Below are positions 47,000 through 58,699 of a DNA stretch of 64,000 nucleotides, piece by piece. Position 1 is the first letter of the stretch. Each line of letters opens with the position of its first letter. The position numbers and the translations under genes are program-made. Source of the DNA: Gnetum montanum (lineage: Eukaryota; Streptophyta; Gnetopsida; Gnetales; Gnetaceae); the NCBI GenBank assembly GCA_015680685.1, contig MNCI01016050.1:190014-254013 (forward strand), written 5' to 3'. The notes under the pieces are model-generated. The model was given only the letters and a program-made list of their open reading frames with translations, searched no databases and was not told the origin of the DNA.

Positions 47000-47590
47000 A
47001 ACTACACTCGCCAAAAGTGAGTTGGCTGCATTTTGAAGTTGAGTTGAGCACTGTTGCCATGTTGTGAAAACCGCTTGAAACTATTCTAGCTAACTACACT
47101 CTCCACAAAAGGCTGACTATGCTTTGGATTGGGGAAGAGTGTGGTCTCAATGCTAGGGAAATTTATGATAAAATGAATTCTTGTAGACTACGCTCTCCAT
47201 AGGAGGCTAACTATGCTCTCAACTAGGGATGAGTGTAATCTTGGGACTTGCCAAAACTTGTGAAAACTTGCTTCATATTGACTACACTCTCCATGAGAGG
47301 CTGACTACACTCTCATCTAGGGGTGAGCATAGTCTTAGGACTTGCCAAAACTTGTGAAAACTTACTTCATGCTAACTATGCTCTCCACAAGAGGCTCATT
47401 ATGCTCTCATCTAGGGAAGAGCGTAATCCCAACACTTAGGAAAATTGCAAAAATTGGCCTTCATGTTGACTACGCTCTCCATGAGAAGCTAACTACACTA
47501 TCAACTGGGGGTGAACATAGTCACAACACTTAGATAAAAGATTGCAGAAATTGGCCTTCGTGTTGACTATGCTCTCAACTAGAGGTGAGC
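47000..47590. repeat. 95-bp tandem array in element C 3' LTR
   Basis: GACTACGCTCTCCATGAGAGG or a variant recurs at about 47,093, 47,185, 47,280, 47,374, 47,468 and 47,565, a very regular 92-97-base period. Within each unit the word returns as GACTACACTCTC and then reversed as GAGCATAGTC. Between them, CTTGCCAAAACTTGTGAAAA is shared by several units. Confidence 0.85.
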
Positions 47591-48560
47591 ATATAGATTT
47601 AGTGGTAGTTGGAATGCCACAGTATAGATTTCAGATGCCATAGTATAGATTTGATGGTGTTTTATTAGTTCCTCTTTGTTGACATCTAGAGGAGTGGTTC
47701 AAGAGATGTTGACAAAGAACAGCAAAACATCACAACAAACTTAGCACTAACATTGCTCTTTAGTACCTGATCAGATGTTGCTGCATCATACCAAAGAGTG
47801 TTGTGAATAGTGGTATGCTAGATAGTAGGTGATGTACTGGGGATAAAATGAAGGAGAAGTATAAGAGGGATGTCATGATGTGAGGACATCATGGCTGATG
47901 GTGACCATGACACTAGAGTGGCTTGCCCTTGAAAATTTTTACCTCTCATCGAAGTTCTTGTGATAGAGTCAAGGTGTAGATTCAAGGCTGGGCTAGCTAT
48001 GAAATTACTTTTTTTTTTGGTAGGGTGAACCTTCTTTGGACTCTACACATTACTAAATGCTTGTTGTGAAGTGAAATGCTTTACATCAAGTGAGTTGCAT
48101 GTCACTAGATGGGCTTTGCTTTGCCATTGACAAGAATGCATGACATATATATGACAAGTTTTTCCTCCCCAGAATGACTTATGTTACATCCTCTTGGGCT
48201 TTGACCAACTGATAGAGGCTTCCCACAGGACAACTTATGTTATGTCTGCCTTAGGCAGTAACATTTGATGTGAGATGTGAAGAGGGTGTCATGTGGTCAT
48301 AACATGTGAGCATCAAAAAGGTTTGCAATCTTTGCTATACAGTGGATGAGAGGGTATTGGGATGTAGGAGTAGATGTGAGTAGGCTATAATGAGATAATA
48401 GGGATGTGCACTCTTGAGAGGCTTAGCTAGTTCAATCATGCACATTAGAGTGATGTGGCAACTTGCTACTATAATGAGATGCACCTTTGCACGATCACTT
48501 GGGGCTTCATACTGCGAACACAACTTTGAGAAAACAAGAAAACAACACAATACATAAATG

Positions 48561-48999
48561 CAAATAGACTACAGATGAAAAAATATAGAAGGCCACATTA
48601 GCAACATAGGTTACGTAGGTTGTAAGTGCTTTATTTTGAAATTGCAATGTGCTCTCTTGCTTGATGTAGAAGGAGATTTGTAGTATGTTTTCTCACTTTG
48701 TTGCAGAAGTATGGAAAAAGTTATTAATGACTAATTGCAAACCCAATTTAAGGTCTTGGTAGACTATTCTATGCTAGTTTATAGTCCTAGAGAATTGCTC
48801 TGTGCTAGTTTAATGTCTTAGTGGATGTCTTGTGCCACTTTAGAGTCATGGTAGACTGCTAATTTAAAGTCATGATGGACTACTAGTTTCTAGTCATAGT
48901 GAACCTCTATGCTAGTTTAACGTCATAGCAGATGAGGGCTTACATTGCTCCATTGATGTGCAGTGCTACATGCTAGATATACTATGGATTCAAGTATGA
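48561..48999 (-). repeat. Element C 3' region with TAGTTTAAGGTCAT-type repeats
   Basis: From 48,740 to 48,935 the word CTAGTTTAAAGTCATGATGG and variants recur six to seven times at 25-40-base spacing. A second array of the same word lies at 58,140-58,435. Tandem repeats between integrase and the 3' LTR are known in Tat elements. Confidence 0.65.
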
Positions 49000-50060
49000 A
49001 TGGTTTACTGGATTGGTGAACACATTTCCATCTTGATCAATGAGCTTGAATGCTCCATTATCGTACGCATTAGTGATCAAGAAAGGCCCTTCTTAGTTGG
49101 CTAAGAATTTATCTGTGGGTTTGCAAATGGCCTTGAGGACTAGGTCCCCTCTCCAAATTAGGTAATGATACTAGTTGTGATGATGCTTTTTTTATTGCCT
49201 TTCTTGATACCACTTGATATTATTAAGTGTATACATGTGCTCCTCCTATATTGAGTTGAGATCTATAGTTCTCAATTCATTATTTTGACCTTCATCAATG
49301 AGGTTCAAGAGCATTACCCAGAGTGATCGAACCTGTAATTCAAGTGGAAAAACTACTTCAGATCTATAGACAAGGCTATAAGGCATCATACCTGTTACTA
49401 TTTGATGTGTTGTGTGGTAGGCCCAAAGTGCATAGGCTAGTTTCTCATGCTATCATTGTTTGCTATTACTTAGCATCTTCTTAAGAAGGTTGATGAAGAC
49501 CTTGTTAGTGGCCTTCACTTGGCCATTTTCTTGAGGGTATTGTGGTGATGAAAAGGAGTTCTTGATGCCAAAGTGCTTATAAAAGGCTTGCTGAAATGGT
49601 CATGGGCAAGTTGAAATGGATCACTATATTGTCTAACATGAATGTGCATACCTATTGCAATGTCATCTTCATAAGGAGAATTGCTTCAACCCACTTGGTG
49701 AAGTATTCCATTATGGTTATTATGAAGCTATGCCATGCGAAGAACTTAGGTGTTATGGGTCTGATGATGTCTAGGCCCCAGCATTGGAATGGCCATGTGA
49801 TTTGCATTATATGCAATTTAGTTAGTGTCATGTGCATTAATTGCTATGCTGCTAACAAGTGTCACATGTTCTGAATCTTGAGACATAATTACTTTCCATG
49901 TAAGGCCAATAGTAGCCTAGCCATATGATTTTTGCTACCATTGCCCTAGGTGCTATGTGACCTCCACATAGTCCTTCATGGACTTGCTCAATGATTGTTT
50001 TTACTTTGTCTTCTCTTACATAGGTTATTAGTATGCCATCGTATGACCTGTGACACAATG
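49000..50060 (-). pseudogene. Element C integrase (decayed)
   Basis: The zinc-binding domain at 50,058-49,852 is well kept: SYDGILITYV, IIEQVHEGLCGGHIAPRAM, IIWLGYYWPYME and CDTC. The core has the first catalytic Asp in WPFQCWGLDIIRPITP, then FTKWVEAI. The second Asp is in the degraded MLDNIVIHF. In the third motif, QENGQVKATNKVF, the catalytic Glu is Lys (a G-to-A change). The C-terminal part reads LAYALWAYHTTHQIVTG, YSLVYRSEVVFPLE, RGDLVLKAI and GAFKLIDQDG. A few stops are present. Activity is lost. Confidence 0.88.
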
Positions 50061-50329
50061 TATTATCACCTATAATAATGTACTACCATGAACATTTGCG
50101 TACTACATCTTTTTGAGCAACAGTTAAATGTTGCAGGGGCTCACCTTGTAGAAGGTATGGTTTGATATTGTTGTATCACTATTTTGTGTGGGTGGTGCTA
50201 ACTATGGCTATGGATGCATCCTCGATGGTTTGCATGATAGGTGTAGTGTAATCTCCCATTGAGGTGGGCAATGCATTGAATATGCTAGGCCCTATGCTAA
50301 GGGCTCATGTCACAAGTGCGTCGATAATG

Positions 50330-50640
50330 ACATTTTCATTTTGGAGAACATGTTGGACATCAACAACTACAAAGTGTTGGAGCAAGTGTTTTTCTAGGTC
50401 ATAGTAAGGCTATAAATGTTATGGTTTATAGGCATAAACCTCTACTACCTAATTAACCACTAGTTATGAATTACCTCAGATCACTATGCATTGGATCCTT
50501 AGGTTGAATTCTGCAAGGATGCCTAAGAGGAGGCCTTCATACTTTGCCATGTTGTTGGTGCATGAAAATGCAAAATGATATGTGAAGGGAAATATGATAA
50601 TAGCAATGGCACTCCATCCTTAAGAGGTTGAAGCTCTATC
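50330..50640 (-). pseudogene. Element C archaeal-type RNase H (decayed)
   Basis: The second RNase H, between gypsy RNase H and integrase as in canonical Tat elements. ALLHFDRAST keeps the first Asp (usual FDGAS). SCTNNMAKYEGLLLGIL has Lys where the catalytic Glu of AEYEA belongs. GDS is now GNS. VLQNENVIIDALVT keeps the last Asp. Stops interrupt it near the middle. Three of the changes are G-to-A. The upstream edge overlaps the linker from the RT-RNase H part. Confidence 0.78.
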
Positions 50641-51228
50641 AAAATGTAGAAGTGCCTCATAGTTATCAAGAACTTGGCTAATATTGCTAATGTGCTTGTC
50701 TAGGAACTCAAGGTCTATAGTAGCTTGATTGTCTACTGGTGAAGCCATGATTTGTATGGCTATTGATTGACCTTTCATTGAGGCTTGCATGACATAATGT
50801 AGGTCAGACTCCACTATTATTTCTTTCCATCGTTTAATGCTACTATTGTAGATATTCATTGTTATAGCTCAAAGTACATTACTCTTGTAAATGATGTTAA
50901 CCTAGCTATGGAAGAGGTAATGCCTCCACTTATTTAGTGAGAAGACAAGGACAAGGTAATACTTCTCCAAATCATTGTATCTTGTTTCATGGACTACTAA
51001 CACATAACTTAGTTAGTAGATTGGGATCTCTATGCCATCGTCTTGCTTTTGGAAAACTAGAGAAGTAACGAACATGTCAAAAGTGGCAAGGTAGATGTAA
51101 AAAGGCTTATCTCCTTGTAGAGGGTGAATCGTAAGTAGTTGTGCTAACTCTTGCTTAATGTTATTGAATTCTTGTTGGCACTGGGTGATCCACTTGAAGT
51201 GGGCTCCTTTCTTGAGCAAATCTTGCAT
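50641..51228 (-). pseudogene. Element C gypsy RNase H (decayed)
   Basis: MQDLLKKGAHFKWITQCQQE and FNNIKQELAQLLTIHPLQGD form the usual connection. DKPFYIYLATFDMFVTSLVF carries an RNase H beginning where the conserved Asp sits in a YLA.FD context. VLVVHETRYNDLEKYYLVLV and FSLNKWRHYL match the ETRY..EK..L.LVFA..KLRHY block. The piece 50,859-50,620 continues towards the second RNase H. Broken by two or more stops. Confidence 0.82.
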
Positions 51229-51239
51229 TGGTTAGACTT

Positions 51240-52300
51240 GTCAATTAACTAAGTGATAAGCCTACGTATGAATTATGTTCTACCTTGCAACCCTCGTAAC
51301 CCCTTAAGGTTAGCCAGTGGTGCTAAGTTGGTTATGACCTTAACCTTGTCAAGATCTATGCATATACCTACCTTAGATACTACAAAGCTGAGCATCGTAC
51401 CTGTTCTAATGTCAAAAACACACTTTTAGGGGTTTAACCTAAGCTTGTGTTTTATACAATGTTTAAGCACTAAGTCTAAGTCATTTGCATGGTTGTTGGC
51501 CACTTTGGACTTAGCTACAATATCATCTACATAGTCATTAAGCAAACTAAGCATGTAATCACTAAAGATGTGTATCATTGCACATTGATATGTTGCTCCT
51601 ACATTCATTAGTCCAAAAGGTATCATTGTGTAGTAAAATGTACCCTAGGGGGTCATGAAGGTTCTACTAAGCTGGTGCCCAGGGTTGATCCTAATCTGGT
51701 TGTAGCATGAGAGCCCATCTATGAAGGATAACAAGGTGTGCCTAGCCATGGTATCAATCAGTTCATCGATACTAGGTAATGGGAAGTCATCTTTAATGGT
51801 TGCCTTGTTGAGGTCTCAAAAGTCTATACAAATTCATATACTTCCATTTTTCTTGGGCATAACTATGATGTTGGAGACCTAGTCTACATAGTCAATAGGC
51901 CTAATGAGATTAGCTTTATAAAGCTTGGTGATCTCATCATGGGCTACCAATGCCATCCTAGGTTTGACCTTGCATGCTTTCTGCTTAACTAGTTTGGTGC
52001 AAGGATCAAGGATGATGCTATGTTGGACCAGCCAAGGGTCTAGGCCCATTATTTCCTCATATGACCATGCAAATTCTTTAATGTTATCGTTAAGTACTTT
52101 AGTGATGTATTGAACATGCTGGAGTTCTAGCAAGGAGCTTAGTTTCAGCATTCTTACCTTACTGTTGTGTGATGCCATAGGGATCTCCAGAAGGGGATCC
52201 TCTATGACATCCCTTGCCTCTAGCTTGAGAGCCTTAACTAGATGGTTGGGCCAGTCTAGTGGTGCTTCTACAAAGGCTATGTATTTGTTGTAGGCTGTAG
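51240..52300 (-). pseudogene. Element C reverse transcriptase (decayed, catalytic motif intact)
   Basis: Order on the minus strand: EFAWSYEEIMGLDPWLVQH (typical pre-RT motif), KPRMALVAHDEITKLYKANL, IRPIDYVD, then VMPKKNGSI, DFPLPSIDELID, SFIDGLSCYNQI with a catalytic Asp, MIPFGLMNVGATYQCAM and LNDYVDDIVAKSK. The YVDD box is preserved here, unlike T1. After it come LRLNP and KCVFDIRTGTMLSF. Only a few stops, for example after GSI and CIDF. Upstream, FVEAPLDWPNHLVKALKLE reaches to about 52,300, where readable pol sequence ends abruptly. Confidence 0.9.
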
Positions 52301-52429
52301 GCTCAAGGTTTAGGCAATGAGGGTCAATGCATCACTTAATGTCACCATAAGGCCCTGTGAGGACCAAGGGTAAGAGGATTTGGTATTGTGTAGCCATGTC
52401 ATGTTCCTAGAAAAATAAACCAAAAATAC

Positions 52430-54314
52430 ATCAAGTGGTACTTATTTTAACAAAGTTAATAATAATGCATGAATGAGAAATTGCAATCCAATGAAATTTA
52501 CTCAAGTATACATGCAAATTGCTATGGGAGGTAAACATGTTTGCACTAGTTTTAGGCCTTGGCAGGCCACAGATTTGCCAAACATGCCATTTTAATGAGG
52601 GCCAGTCATGCTTAAGAGTGGAATTGACATGCACATTTTGAGGGCAATGAAAAATCATCTTTTCTGCTCAATATGGTTGACTACGCTCTCACCCAACTAT
52701 GCTCTTCACTGGGCATTTGGTGGCAAGCATAGTGCTGGGCTGGTGGATCATTAAATGACCCCAAAGGGTATATAGGTGTAGTTTTACCATGGTAACTTAT
52801 CATTTTTTGTCATTTCTCCACAACATTGAGAGCATAGTCTTACTACTACTTCAACCATCATTGTTAGTGGAGAGTGTAGTTGGGAGAAAGATGATGCACT
52901 AGAGTGGACACCTTCACCTAGGACTAGGGAATGTTGCTAAGGAAGACAAAGCATTGAATCACCTACTATAGGTGCACATGAAGAAAAGGAGGCTGTCTGC
53001 ATTAGCCAAGTATGTTGACTACACTCTCCTCCTTTTGGCACAATTTTTGTCTCATATTCTATTTTTCTAGGATTGAGGGTTTGGAAGTGTAGTCCCGTGC
53101 ACTACCTTGAGCACCTTGCCATGGTAGTGACGACCACGGCTATGCATCATCCATGGTGTAGTGTAGTGGTGGGAAGGTTTTGTTTATCTATTTGTTTGGG
53201 TCTTGAGGGATGCATGTAGGGTTTCATCAGGGGGGAGGGGGGAGCCATGGAGTTTGAGGGCCATGCATCGCATTTCACAACATGGCTGTGGGAACCATGG
53301 CCACTACTACGTAGCTTGACATGCTCACCGAGGACCATGGCTGTCATAGTGTTTATTTCTTGCTAGGCCTATGCAGGGTTATCTTTGTGTGGGGGCTTAG
53401 AGGCTACATAGGTTTTGAGGGCGATGCAAGGGTTTGGGGGTCATCATTAGTGCAAGTGCTATGGTTTTACACCATGGGGGATTTTTTTGGCACATGCATA
53501 GGTTTTGGTGCTACACATCATGCATCATAGCATGGCCACAAGGGTTTCCATGCTACTGGGGAGTGTTTTCTCATCATGTTTTATTTTTTCTATTTTTTTG
53601 TTTATATATATATATATATATCTAGGCATAGGGCTTAGGGCCCTACACATTACACATTGTGGCATAGCCATGAGACCCATGGTGGCCATTACCCCCTACA
53701 GTGTAGCCACAGGGGCTGCGGTTGTGATTAGCAATAGGCTCTATGTGCTTGTTTTTTTTTCATGTTTATTTCTAGGGGTGGTAGTGAAGGCACAACCTAC
53801 TATGGTGGAAAGGGTAAGGTAGGGCTTAGTCAGGTGTGACAAGCTCAGCACCATGGGGAGACTATGCTTTCCACAGTCGTAGGACTATGCTCTCTACACG
53901 TTGAGAGTGTAGTCCACTAATTGTTTGCCAAAATGCCTCTTTTTCCAAGTGTTTGCCAAAATGTATATTTTTTGGGACTACACTCTCTACTAGGGTAATC
54001 CAGAGTTATAAAATTTTTTTCATTTTTGGAACTACACTATGCACTAAGGTAGTCTAGAGTTAGTAAAAATTTTGTTAACTATGCACAGTGCTAAACTTGC
54101 AAAATGTAGCACTAAGCCTGTAAAAATGTGCTATACCCCAGTGAGTGCTAGGCATGTCAAATGAGTTAAGCAATGTCCTAAACCTATGGAGCCTTAGGGT
54201 GTATTGTCAAAATTGCATTTTTTCTCATTTATGTTAATAATTTATAGTATGTATATCAAAATTTTTCATCTATGCATGTATACTAACACCTTGCCTATTT
54301 CTTGATAATTATAG
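52430..54314. repeat. Repeat-rich segment inserted beside RT
   Basis: Not part of pol. GACTACGCTCTC and its reverse GAGAGTGTAGTC recur at 52,680, 52,850, 53,015, 53,860-53,915 and 53,980, as in the array of the left LTR. Between 53,100 and 53,740 words like GCATGGCCACAAGGG, GTAGCCACAGGGGC and CCATGGCCACTAC form a second degenerate repeat. There is a (TA)n run at 53,603-53,621. The segment may be LTR- or leader-derived and lies directly upstream of the antisense gene. Confidence 0.5.
53603..53621. repeat. (TA)n microsatellite
   Basis: Nine uninterrupted TA units following a T-rich stretch. Confidence 0.95.
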
Positions 54315-57300
54315 GGTGCTGCTAAAGCTTGTTCTAATAGTGGTTAAGCTCATGGACATCCTATGTTGCATGAGAAAACCTATTCCCAACATACCTATGC
54401 TAGACATGCAAGTAGATCATTAGTTGATGTGGTTCTGGCCAAAAGCTTAGGAGTTCCTGGAATACCTATTGTAGTAGTTGAGCATGATCATGTGGTCACA
54501 CTTTGTGGTTGAGGCTACTAGTTCTATCATTGAGACACTATTATTTGAGGCTAGCCAAAGCATCTTGAAGTTTTTCTTAGATGAGTTCACTACTAATGTT
54601 GATGGGGAAGGAGGCTTAGGTAGAGGTCCTAGGAGCATTTAGTAGTTATTCAAAGTATGGCACATGATGGGGTTTGCTTATTATAACAAGAATACCACCC
54701 TTTTTATTATGCAACAATTGCATACTCTATTCCAAAATTGACCTAGAATTTCCCATAATGTCGAAAGGTAAGTGCTTCTATGGCTTATGTAGTGTTTTTT
54801 TTTCATTACTTGCTCATTAAATTTCTAATGATTGTATGGTTGGTTGCCAAATTTAGAGTTCGTGAGGATGGATTACATGATGATGTAGATGTTATAGCCT
54901 TAACCCACATTGCCTTGGAGGTATTCTCATCATGCACAAATGTTCAGGTAGTTAGGATTGAGCAAGTGGGGCATGATCTGAAGGCCTACATTTCTCGATA
55001 CCTGAAAGAATACAAGTGATGCAGGATCCACAGCTAGTTGGATGAGGAGTGGGTTGTTGGTGAGATTAACACTAAGGAGGTGTTTGCAGCACCACACCCA
55101 TCTCACATCCCATTTGTGCCACATGCATATCCACATTTCTTACCATGTGCTTGTGTATGCCTTTTAGTTTACCCTACATGTTGGAGTGCTAACATTATTT
55201 TACTTTTTGTTGTAGTAATGGTTGCCTTAGCTAAGGTAATGATGATCATCACAAGTTGCATAGAAGCCATCCTCATCATGAAATATGGTGATGTAGATGG
55301 TGTGCAACACTAATTGTGCCACCAAGCACCAGATGTGCTGATGGCTTAGCTCAAGAATGCTAGGTTAATGGACCTCTTCTTGGCCCTTAGCCTAAGTATC
55401 CTAGTGGATGAAATGGTTACTATCATCAACTCCTTTAGTAGTGATGTTAGGTAGTTTCTCACCTAGGTGCATAGCGTGACAATAGTGTTGGACCTTAACA
55501 AAGCCTTCTTTGTTTATCTCTTTTTCATCCCTACTAATGACCAAAATTTTTTTGATAAGGCTAGTAGAGAGGTGGACTACAAAGAGGAGATCAAGGACTG
55601 GTTGGAGGCCACTTGATCTCATAAAGGCATATCGATCAAAGATGTGCTAGTGACCAAGGTGCAAGAGCTCTACCCTCTATTTCACACTCTTGCCTTTCCA
55701 AAGCTACTTTTCCAAGGAAAGACCTTAGGGGTGGAACAGGCACAGGTGATGAAGGAGGTGCTTCTATAGGGTACAAGGTTCAACTGGGCTATGTACATGG
55801 CCATTGGCCTATATGGAGATATTTCTAGGCTTCGATTCAACCTCTAAGCGAGGTCTCATGTCCATTTTGCATTCTTTGTGGAATACCTATGAAGGTTCAC
55901 AAAGCTTTTGGTCATGCAAGATGATGAGTAATGGATGGTGCAGGATCATGAGTAGCTGTTGAGGCCATGGATTAAGCATATGTTCGAAACTACATGGGCA
56001 CAGGACCCAATAGAGGAAATTGATGAGTCATTATCAATAACAATGAAGTGTCCCATGGGGCACTTGCATTATTCATATGATAGTACAAGCGAGGGTCTTC
56101 TAGTTGGCACCAGAGACATGAGCAAGGTGAATTGCTACATAGTAGAGATGGTAGGGCCATCTAAGGCTAGATTAAGAGGTCTCATCCTCAAGAGGAAGCT
56201 ACCCCTAAGACTAGGAAGCTAAGCAAGAAAAGGATCTACATCAAGCTACAAAGCTTGCAGGTAGATGTTATAGGTTATTATGTGCAACTTCTTAGATGCC
56301 TTAGTTACATTCATGTATATATTATTATTTTTATATTTTTCTCTTGTGATATAAATTTAATTAGCTAATGATGCGCTATGGGTAATGGTGTGCTATATGT
56401 GTATGTGTGTTAATTGTAGAAAAAGAAGAGAGGACTATAAGCAAAGTAGCCAAGGTAGTAGCAAAGGAAGTACCTCCTCAAGCTGAGGAGGAGGTGGCTT
56501 ATGGAGATGATCTTCATGAGGTGGTAGAGGTCCTCTGGTAGTTGAAAGAAGAGGGGTTGCTCCACCTTGATGTGGGTGATTTTGACACTTTATTTGATGG
56601 TACGTAGCTAGGTGAGCCCCCCTACACTCATGCTTAATGACTTGCTAGGTAATCAACTTGTGTTGTCATATGTCTTCCCTTGTTTACTTTGGTATCTTTA
56701 GCTATTAGGTCATATGCTAATTACATCATTATATTACAACATCATATATTCCTACCAATGATCCCACATCTACCTACTGCATGGAGCCATGGGTAGATAT
56801 GCTGGATAAATTCACTTTCATGGAAAGCATTGTTGAGGAAATGATGGACCACTTATGATAAACAATGCCTAATCTTGGTATGTATGCAATGCTACTTTAC
56901 CTTATTCTATCCTACATATTACTCATTACCTAGATGCTCATATGTGTGCAATGCCTATAGGTCCTAAGCTACAATGGGATCCAAGCAAGGTTATCAATAT
57001 GGATTCCTTGCTTGACCTTCCTCCTAAAGTTGATCAGACACCTCGTCATATGTACGAGATATCAAATAAGTGCACACTTTCCTATACAAAGGTGTTGTGA
57101 GTCAGCAAGCCCTCAAATGAGCACCTGTGAAAACATGAGCATGAACTGCAAGAGAAGGTGACTAGCTAAGATAAGAAGATTAAGGATATTCAATCCAAAT
57201 ATGACTTCATAGTGGCTAGATCACAGGGAGATGGGACCTAGTGTACCTTTGAGATCGATTATGCTAGATATTGGGCCACTCTCAAAGGTAAGAATGAGGC

Positions 57301-57962
57301 CACATGGAAGCTAGTGGATTAGCAACTCTAGATGGATTTTCTTGCTTAGAACTAGGATTGGAAGAATTATAGCACAAAGGTTTATCAATGGGGGCAAATA
57401 CAGAAGAATCACAAGCATAAGTGTAAGTAGGAGCACGACACGTACTTGCAATGGTACAAGGAGGAATCTACCAAGCATCATCATCTCGAGATGTTTCTTG
57501 AAGCAACTTATGGTAAGTAGGCATATGACTTGTTTACGTATAGTACAGTCATGAGTGACTCTCCCGTGAGATAGATCATCACCCCCTTCAAAGAGCCCTC
57601 TTCTACCACTTTTTCTATGGAGCCACCTGCATGGACCACCATGGAGAAAGGCAAGACCCTTGCAAGTATTAACTTTGGCTTGGAGAAATGGATGCAACTT
57701 TTCAAAGCTGAGATCCTCTGATGCTTGGAAGCTGACATTGAAACGTTACCTCTAAAACTCACCAATGCAGGACCCTCCCAGGTTAGTCTCTACTACATTA
57801 GTTTTTTATGATTTTTGTGTTTTAAGTTCTCATATAATTCATGCTTGCTTACAAATTAAACATATTTGTTAATGGTTTTGGTAGGTACTAGGTGATGTTG
57901 TAGGCCCCACCAACCCAATGGAGGAAGCAAAACCTCCACCCCCACCTAGCACTACTACTTAA
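54315..57962 (+). pseudogene. Decayed multi-exon gene, antisense to element C
   Basis: Plus-strand coding sequence in several exons. Best junctions: exon 54,315-54,767 (ends SHNVE) with donor GTAAGT, acceptor at 54,856, in phase into VREDGLHDDVDVIAL. The last is exon end 57,781 (NAGPSQ), donor GTTAGT, acceptor at 57,884, in phase into VLGDVVGPTNPMEE and a stop at 57,960-57,962. Further exons are about 54,857-55,146, 55,216-56,260, 56,420-56,599 (donor GTACGT) and 56,961-57,512 (donor GTAAGT). The long exon includes EEIKDWLEAT, KDVLVTKVQELYPLFHTLAF, FNWAMYMAIGLYGDISRLRF and WIKHMFETTWAQDP. The next has WDPSKVINMDSLLDLPPKV and charged helical sequence. Stops often sit where Trp is plausible (TGG to TAG or TGA). 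I do not recognise the family. The 5' exon is not found. Confidence 0.7.
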
Positions 57963-58699
57963 GCATGACCAAATGTAGCTTCCATTGGGATTTTTTTTAC
58001 TAAATTTTTGCCATGTGATGCTATTCAAGCTATGTACTTCTATTCATATTACATTTTCTATGGATGATTTTTTGCTAAGTATAATGTACAAACTTTCATC
58101 CCTATATGATGATTTTATTGCATTTGTTATGACTATGCAAGTCTGGGCCATTGCGAGTCATAACGATACTGGGCCATTAGAATTCATAGCAAGTTTGTTG
58201 TTAGTTTAAAGCCTTGATGGGTCCCATGCTAGTTTAAGGCCATAACATGGGGTCCAATGCTAGTGTTTAGCCATTTCGGGCCATGTGTTGCTAGTTTAAG
58301 GTCATAGCGAGCTAAGGTGGTAGTTTAAGGTCATTCTAGGCCACTACGAGGGGATTGAAAGTATAGTTTAAGGTCATTCTGAGTCACATATTGCTAGTTT
58401 AAAGTCATTTTGGGCCATGTTTTGCTATCTCTCTTTTTGATAATTTTTTTGTTTATGATTTATATGCACTTTGATATTTTTCATGCATTAACCTAATAAC
58501 TACGAGAGTGTAAACTAACTAAGTGAATGCATAAACAAAGCAAACGAATGCATAAACAAAGTAAATAAATGTGTAAACAAAGAAAATTGATGCATGATAA
58601 GCAAAAGATAATGTTGATCTAATTAAAAAAATGTGACATGAATGAAAAGGTAAAATACAGTATGCACAGAAAAGAATAGCAGATAGGCACCTAATGCAT
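57963..58699. repeat. TAGTTTAAGGTCAT array and A-rich repeat
   Basis: At 58,140-58,435 the word TAGTTTAAGGTCAT recurs about seven times at 25-45-base spacing, often followed by GGGCCA. It is the same motif as at 48,740-48,935. At 58,515-58,600 AATGCATAAACAAAG and variants repeat about four times. The left part is the region after the stop of the antisense gene. Protease-side sequence of C starts again near 58,700. Confidence 0.65.

Larger units (their letters stand above)
45464..48560 (-). repeat. Element C 3' LTR (approximate right end)
   Basis: Starts TGTGACATCCCATTTTT. Clear matches to the right LTR are at 46,690-46,770 (TATTTATAGGTTTAGG, CACGTGATAGAGGG) against 62,755-62,830. A second match is at 47,655-47,830 (CTCTTTGTTGAC, ACAAAGAACAGCAAAACA, TGATCAGATGTTG) against 63,290-63,450. 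The parts between are filled by different tandem repeats. The right end is a guess; no polypurine tract was found. Confidence 0.55.

Noticed and set aside
52430-58650. CACTA-type DNA transposon carrying the antisense gene, with subterminal repeats
   Set aside because: Subterminal-like arrays are present on both sides, but no CACTA/TAGTG ends, other terminal inverted repeats or 3-bp duplication could be found by eye. Left open in the finding, not called.
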